From: CAZUZD01 sp964624465
GTDB taxonomy: Bacteria > Planctomycetota > Planctomycetia > Isosphaerales > Isosphaeraceae
Assembly: GCA_964624465.1 (NCBI GenBank)
Contig: CAZUZD010000023.1
Coordinates: 1 to 35,086, forward strand
Direction of reading: 5' to 3'
DNA length: 35,086 nt
This document shows, piece after piece, positions 31,223 to 35,086 of this stretch. Both the position numbers and the translations under genes were made by a program. The stretch's first letter is position 1. Each line of letters starts with the position of its first letter. Under the pieces are notes generated by a model, which made no database searches, had not been told where the DNA came from, and worked only from the letters and a program-made list of their open reading frames with translations.

Positions 31223-31447
31223 TCACCAGCCGATCGAGAGGCCCAGCACCCGCTGCAGGGCCATCAGGCTCGCGGCCCCGGCGGCCAGACCCAGCACGGC
31301 CGTGGACAGGCGGTCACGGAGCGAGATCGGCCCGGCAACCAGCGGGGTCGAGACGACCTCGCCCAGGGTGAGGCCCGTCCCGATCACGACCAGCGAGACC
31401 ATCGGGGTCAGCAGCAGGATGGTGCGGACGTCGTGCAGCATCGACAT
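31223..31447 (-). CDS. Small two-helix membrane protein, unknown
   Basis: 74 aa from the ATG at 31447 (a second ATG at 31441). Two hydrophobic helices (TILLLTPMVSLVVIGTGLTLG; LSTAVLGLAAGAASLMAL) are joined by a short loop. The longer frame adds 30 residues that look non-coding. It follows tatD by 156 nt on the same strand and converges on queE. Hydrophobic segments can arise by chance in a GC-rich antisense frame, but there is no gene opposite, which favours a real protein. Confidence 0.5.
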   Translation of the reverse strand: MSMLHDVRTILLLTPMVSLVVIGTGLTLGEVVSTPLVAGPISLRDRLSTAVLGLAAGAASLMALQRVLGLSIGW

Positions 31448-31603
31448 GGCGGAGACTCCGGCGCTCGCGATCGGGCCCACACCCGAAGGATACGCCAGGG
31501 TCTGGAGCCGTTTCCGATCGACGGCTGGAATCTGCAACGGACCGCGCGGTCGCCGCGATTGCCCGGATTCCGGGCTCCGGGCAAGCCCTGCCGGCCTGCG
31601 GCC

Positions 31604-32410
31604 CTAGCCAGGGATCAGGTCGCCCTCGGGGAGCCGGAACAGCCGACGCGCGTTGCGAGTGGTGGCCGAGGCGACCACCTCGAGCTCGACGCCGCGGGCG
31701 CGGGCGATCGTCATGGCGGTGTGCACCACCCGCCCCGGGCTGTTCGGCTTGCCCCGGAACGGATGCGGGCTCAGGTAGGGGGAGTCCGTCTCGACCAGGA
31801 TCCGATCCAGGGGCACCGTGGCGGCCACCTGCCGGAGGTCGTCCAGCTTACGCGACTCGAACGTGATCATCCCGGCGAACGAGAGGTGTAGCCCGAGATC
31901 CAGGAACGCCGCCGCGTCGTCGGCCGTGCCGGTGAACGAGTGCAGGATGCCGGCCACCGGCCGCCCCAACGCCCGGAGCTGGGCGATGATATCGGCCTCG
32001 CACTGGCGGCAGTGGATGACCACGGGCAGGTCGAGTTCGGCGGCCATCTCCAGGTGCCGGGCGAACATGGCCTGCTGGTCGGCGAACGGGGTGTGATCCC
32101 AGTACCGGTCGAGCCCCGTCTCCCCGAGTGCCACCACGCGGGGATGGCCGGCCAGGGCCTGGATCCGCTCCCAGTCCCCCGGGGCGGCCTCGGCGACATG
32201 GTTGGGCTGGATGCCGATCGCGGCGAAGACGCCGGGGTGGTTCGCGGCCAGGGCGACGGTCGCCTCGCTGTCGGGCGCGGTGGTGCCGATGGCGACGATC
32301 TGGGCCACCCCGGCCGCCCTGGCCGTCGCGAGGACCTCCGGGAGCCGGGAGGCGAGTCGCTCGTCGGTCAGGTGGGCGTGGGTGTCGACCAGGGGGGGCG
32401 GACCGGGCAT
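31604..32410 (-). CDS. tatD: TatD-family metal-dependent hydrolase (DNase)
   Basis: 268 aa TIM-barrel amidohydrolase. Metal-site motifs are all present: DTHAHL, GETGLDRYWD, VVIHCRQ, LHSFTG and ETDSPYLSPHPFRGKPN. TatD/YcfH proteins are 3'-5' exonucleases or D-Tyr-tRNA deacylase-like hydrolases in the cytoplasm; YcfH-type and TatD-type cannot be separated here. ATG start (MPGPPPLVDTHAH), with GGAG about 9 nt upstream. Divergent from nusA. Confidence 0.93.
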   Translation of the reverse strand: MPGPPPLVDTHAHLTDERLASRLPEVLATARAAGVAQIVAIGTTAPDSEATVALAANHPGVFAAIGIQPNHVAEAAPGDWERIQALAGHPRVVALGETGLDRYWDHTPFADQQAMFARHLEMAAELDLPVVIHCRQCEADIIAQLRALGRPVAGILHSFTGTADDAAAFLDLGLHLSFAGMITFESRKLDDLRQVAATVPLDRILVETDSPYLSPHPFRGKPNSPGRVVHTAMTIARARGVELEVVASATTRNARRLFRLPEGDLIPG

Positions 32411-32874
32411 CGGGCGGGGTCTCCTGGCGTCCCGCCGCCGCCGGGCCCCCAGGTTCGGGGCCGGCCGATCCGGGCAGTCGCGGGCGTCCGGAAAAGCGGA
32501 TTGTGTGGACGCTTGACAATCATGTCAACGGCTTGCTAAATTTGACCATGGGGCCGCTCCGAGAGGCAGTTCGGGCCGTGGGGTCAACGGGTTCTGGCAA
32601 ACAGTTCCCGGACCAGTCACGGCCCAGGTTCTGGCCCCTCCCGCGAGAGGGTCCGGCGGTCGACTGAGCCTCGGCGCATCCGGTGGCGGTCTCCGGTGGC
32701 GTCGCGACTCAGCACCCGTCCCGAGAGGGCGTCGCGTCACGGGTCCGGCTCCGCCGGCGGTGGTCCGCGGCGGGGAATTCGTTCCACGCCTTCTCGGCGT
32801 GACGAGTTGTCCCCGACCCGCCGTCATCCGCCTGCTTTTCGGGCCGGTCCGCTGCGCCCCTCGGAGGAGAATCC
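32411..32874. other. 464-nt divergent region tatD/nusA with long nusA leader
   Basis: It holds a promoter (32513-32542) and then about 330 nt of leader before nusA. I find no tRNA and no rimP. Short frames such as a 39-codon one starting near 32548 lack support. A small hairpin, cacgcc with ggcgtg, lies at about 32784-32800. The rest is GC-rich and could fold extensively. Confidence 0.5.
32513..32542 (+). promoter_or_regulatory. nusA-infB promoter TTGACA-18-TAAATT with a palindrome on the -35
   Basis: The -35 TTGACA (32513-32518) is a perfect match; TAAATT (32537-32542) follows after 18 nt. The -35 is one arm of the inverted repeat TTGACA-atca-tgtcaa (32513-32528), which could be an operator. 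The patch is strikingly AT-rich for this window. Confidence 0.6.
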
Positions 32875-34485
32875 ATGAGCGTCGATCTGGTCCGCATCGT
32901 CGACAGCATCCACCGCGACAAGAACATCCCCAAAGACATCCTGTTCGAGGGGATCGAGTCGGCGCTCGCGACGGCCGCCAAGAAGCACTATCCGCATGCC
33001 GACGAGATCCAGGTCCAGATCGACCAGGAGACCGGCAAGCCGACGATCACCGCCGACGGCGAGCTGGTGGAGCCGCCGGACTTCGGCCGCATCGCCGCCC
33101 AGACCGCCAAGCAGGTCATCATCCAGAAAATCCGCGAGGCCGAGCGCGACAGCCTCTTCGGGGAGTTCGAGGGGCTCAAGGGCGACCTGATCACGGGCAC
33201 CGTCCAGCGCTTCGAGGGTGGCGCCGTCACGGTGAACCTGGGCAAGACCGATGCCCTGCTGCCGCGCAGCGAGCAGATCCCCGGTGACGACCTGCACCCC
33301 GGCGAGCGGGTCCGGGCGATCATCCTCGACGTCCGCAAGTCGGGCCAGCGGGTCAAGATCATCCTGAGCCGGACCCACCCGGATTTCGTCCGCCGGCTCT
33401 TCGAGCTGGAGATCCCCGAGATCGCCGACGGGATCATCTCGATCCGGGCCCTGGCCCGCGAGGCCGGCTACCGATCGAAAGTCGCGGTCAGCTCGATCGA
33501 CCAGAAGGTCGACGCGGTCGGTGCCTGCGTCGGCGTCCGCGGCACCCGCATCAAGAATATCGTCGACGAGCTCGGCGGCGAGCGGATCGACATCGTGCGC
33601 TGGAACGAGTCGCTGCAGGTCCTGATCCCCAACGCCCTGCAGCCGTCGGAGATCGAGGAGGTCATGCTCTGCCAGCTCCTGGGCCGGGCCATCGTGCTCG
33701 TCCGGGACGATCAGCTCTCGCTGGCGATCGGCCGGCGGGGCCAGAACGTGCGGCTGGCGTCGAAGCTCGTGGGCTGGGACATCGAGATCATGACCAGCGA
33801 CGAGCTGGACGAGCTGATCGAGAAGGCCGTCGGGGCGTTCACCAAGATCGAGGGCTGCGAGGTCGAGCTGGCCGAGCGGCTCGTCGAGCAGGGCATCCTG
33901 AGCTACGACGACCTGTCGGTCATGGAGATCGACGACCTGGTCAACACGATCGAGGGCCTGACGACCGAGCAGGCCGAGGATCTGGTGGCCAAGGCCGAGG
34001 TGATGGCCGAGCAGGCCAACGAGGACGACATGCCCCGCCGCAAGGGCGCGCGGGGGGCGGCCCAGGCGGCCGCCGTGGCTGCCGAGGCCGAGGTGGCTGC
34101 CGCCGCAGAGGCGTCGGCCGTGCCCACCGAGGGAGAGGCGTCGACGCAGGTCGAGGCCGAGGACCACGAGGTCCTGGAGGGGGTCGGTGCCATCGACCGA
34201 CCGGGCGACACCCATGAATTCCGCGACATGGCCCTGGCCGAAGAGGCGCAGGGTGGTGAGCGGGAAGGCCATGAGGTGACCCAAGCGCCCAGTGATGCCG
34301 ATCAGAGCGAGACGGAGCGGATCGTGACCGACGCCGTCGCCCTGGGCCAGAGCGCCCAGGAGCTCGAGGGCCGCGCCGCTGGCGACGGGCCGAACCGACC
34401 TCCGCTGCCGACGGCCGACCCCGCGTCGACCGGCTCCGGCGGGGTAACCCACGACGATCGAGATACGGATATGTCCCAGCCATGA
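32875..34485 (+). CDS. nusA: Transcription termination/antitermination factor NusA
   Basis: 536 aa. It binds RNA polymerase and nascent RNA. The N-terminal RNAP-binding domain runs to about residue 105, followed by S1 (TGTVQRFEGGAVTVNLGKTD), KH1 (DAVGACVGVRGTRIKNIV) and KH2 (LAIGRRGQNVRLASKLV). A helix-hairpin-helix segment follows (LVEQGILSYDDLSVMEIDDL). After about residue 385 comes a 150-residue acidic, Ala/Glu-rich tail that is not part of the common NusA core. GGAGGAGA precedes the ATG. infB follows, as in most bacteria. Confidence 0.97.
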   Translation: MSVDLVRIVDSIHRDKNIPKDILFEGIESALATAAKKHYPHADEIQVQIDQETGKPTITADGELVEPPDFGRIAAQTAKQVIIQKIREAERDSLFGEFEGLKGDLITGTVQRFEGGAVTVNLGKTDALLPRSEQIPGDDLHPGERVRAIILDVRKSGQRVKIILSRTHPDFVRRLFELEIPEIADGIISIRALAREAGYRSKVAVSSIDQKVDAVGACVGVRGTRIKNIVDELGGERIDIVRWNESLQVLIPNALQPSEIEEVMLCQLLGRAIVLVRDDQLSLAIGRRGQNVRLASKLVGWDIEIMTSDELDELIEKAVGAFTKIEGCEVELAERLVEQGILSYDDLSVMEIDDLVNTIEGLTTEQAEDLVAKAEVMAEQANEDDMPRRKGARGAAQAAAVAAEAEVAAAAEASAVPTEGEASTQVEAEDHEVLEGVGAIDRPGDTHEFRDMALAEEAQGGEREGHEVTQAPSDADQSETERIVTDAVALGQSAQELEGRAAGDGPNRPPLPTADPASTGSGGVTHDDRDTDMSQP

Positions 34486-34550
34486 CGGCCCCCACGGGCC
34501 TGCCGCGTACCGACCGGGATCCGCCCTCCCCGGCCTGCCTGTCCTGAGTG

Positions 34551-34567
34551 GATCGCCGCCGGCGATC
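34551..34567 (+). terminator. Hairpin between nusA and infB
   Basis: gatcgcc (34551-34557) pairs perfectly with ggcgatc (34561-34567) around gcc. It lies 65 nt after the nusA stop and is followed at 34585 by TATACT. It has no U-tract, so it may be an attenuator or RNA processing site rather than a full terminator. Confidence 0.35.
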
Positions 34568-34664
34568 TGCCGGGGCGAGGCGGGTATACTGGGGTTGGCA
34601 CATCCGGTCGGTGGTGTCCACAATACCGATCGGCCGGGCCGGCTTCACCGCCTCGCGCCGCACC

Positions 34665-34672
34665 AGGAGGAG
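34665..34672 (+). promoter_or_regulatory. Strong Shine-Dalgarno AGGAGGAG for the infB TTG start
   Basis: AGGAGG ends 8 nt before TTG at 34679, the only start that gives the conserved IF2 N-terminus. Confidence 0.75.
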
Positions 34673-34678
34673 TCGCCT

Positions 34679-35086
34679 TTGTCGTCGACGCGCGTTCATG
34701 AGTTGGCCAAAGAGCTCGGGCTCAAGAGTCAGGACCTTCTCGACCGGATCACGAAAGCCGGCCTGGACGTCAAGCCGAGCCCGCTGGCCAGCCTCGACCC
34801 GGGCATGGTTGACCGCATCAGGGAGATGATGCGGGGCGGCCAGCCGGATCCGTCTCCGTCCGCTCCGACCCCCCGGACCACGGTCGCTGCGCCACAGCCT
34901 TCGGAGTCGCCCGCTATCCAACCGTCTGTCCTCGCCCCCACGCAGCCCAAGGCGGCCGCCACCCCGGCGCCGGCCTCGGAGCCTGCCCGCCCCAGCCCGG
35001 CCGCCGAGGCCCCGACCGCCCCGCCCGCCGCCCAGGCTCCCACCGCCGTCCCGCCGGCGTCTGCTCCGGCCCCCCAGCCGGTGGCC
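34679..35086 (+). CDS. infB: Translation initiation factor IF-2, 5' part (gene continues beyond window)
   Basis: 136 codons, open to the last base of the window. From the TTG, the protein reads MSSTRVHELAKELGLKSQDL, then LDRITKAGLDVKPSPLASLD and MVDRIREMM: the IF2_N helical subdomain. It then enters a Pro/Ala-rich linker, usual in long bacterial IF-2. The GTPase core lies outside the window. IF-2 brings initiator tRNA to the 30S subunit. Position after nusA matches the conserved operon. Confidence 0.93.
   Translation, partial: MSSTRVHELAKELGLKSQDLLDRITKAGLDVKPSPLASLDPGMVDRIREMMRGGQPDPSPSAPTPRTTVAAPQPSESPAIQPSVLAPTQPKAAATPAPASEPARPSPAAEAPTAPPAAQAPTAVPPASAPAPQPVA

Noticed and set aside
32548..32667. 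39-codon frame in the nusA leader as a possible leader peptide
   Set aside because: No Shine-Dalgarno and no run of regulatory codons; nothing supports translation.
32824..34623. 599-codon antisense frame over nusA
   Set aside because: Composition of a mirror frame (Leu/Gly/Asp repeats); nusA is certain.
1..35086. Mobile element, phage, toxin-antitoxin or defence system
   Set aside because: No transposase, integrase, recombinase, restriction, Cas or toxin motif was found in any real-looking gene, and no flanking repeats were seen.

Overview
The window looks like a chromosomal segment of a GC-rich planctomycete, probably of the Isosphaeraceae/Gemmataceae kind. This is inference from gene content: GH57 glucan enzymes, a Bat-type VWA locus, an ECF sigma/anti-sigma pair, PDZ and TPR-redoxin envelope proteins, small lineage-type proteins, and frequent GTG/TTG starts. 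No 16S rRNA or other taxonomic marker is present. I see no transposase, integrase, phage gene, CRISPR array, tRNA or rRNA. The window is dense housekeeping and envelope gene content, broken only by short promoter-bearing gaps.

Layout. 1-1.3 kb: 3' part of a tandem-PDZ protein, followed by a strong hairpin. 1.8-7.7 kb (+): an alpha-glucan cluster, with a GH57 hydrolase, a GalT-family nucleotidyltransferase and a GH57 4-alpha-glucanotransferase. 7.76-9.24 kb (+): a DUF58 protein and a small membrane partner, the detached front half of a Bat-type locus. 14.4-9.2 kb (-): SAM hydrolase, bioA, bioD, a zinc-ribbon-like membrane protein and an EEP-fold membrane protein in one tight run. 14.8 kb (-): queF. 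15.6 kb (-): a methyltransferase with its own promoter. 18.96-15.8 kb (-): ECF sigma factor, HxxxCxxC anti-sigma factor and an exported DUF3352-like protein. 19.9-19.2 kb (-): two small conserved-looking proteins. 20.2-21.4 kb (+): DEAD-box RNA helicase. 25.6-21.5 kb (-): BatA, a BatB-BatC fusion and BatD. 25.8 kb (+): a small membrane coiled-coil protein. 27.7-26.1 kb (-): purE-purK. 28.1-31.2 kb (+): a secreted TPR-redoxin fusion, then queE. 32.4-31.2 kb (-): TatD and a small membrane protein. 32.9 kb to the end (+): nusA and the 5' part of infB.

How the genes fit together. The glucan cluster could debranch or disproportionate glycogen-like polymer and handle the sugar phosphate released. 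The Bat modules (DUF58, VWA, VWA-TPR, BatD) are normally one locus with a MoxR ATPase; here they lie in two places about 12 kb apart with no MoxR in view. queF and queE are two queuosine-pathway steps placed separately. The biotin genes are co-transcribed with an enzyme that hydrolyses S-adenosylmethionine. nusA-infB keeps its usual pairing but no rimP precedes it, and nusA has a long leader instead.

Several sigma-70-like promoters can be read by eye (TTGACA, TTGACC or TTGCCA, 17-18 nt, then TAGACT, TATTAT or TAAATT). Two genes start at TTG behind near-perfect Shine-Dalgarno sequences. I do not see a clearly new defence or mobile system. The best candidates for new biology are the His-motif TPR-redoxin protein, the GalT-like enzyme between GH57 enzymes, the sigma/anti-sigma/exported-protein unit, and the SAM hydrolase-biotin operon.
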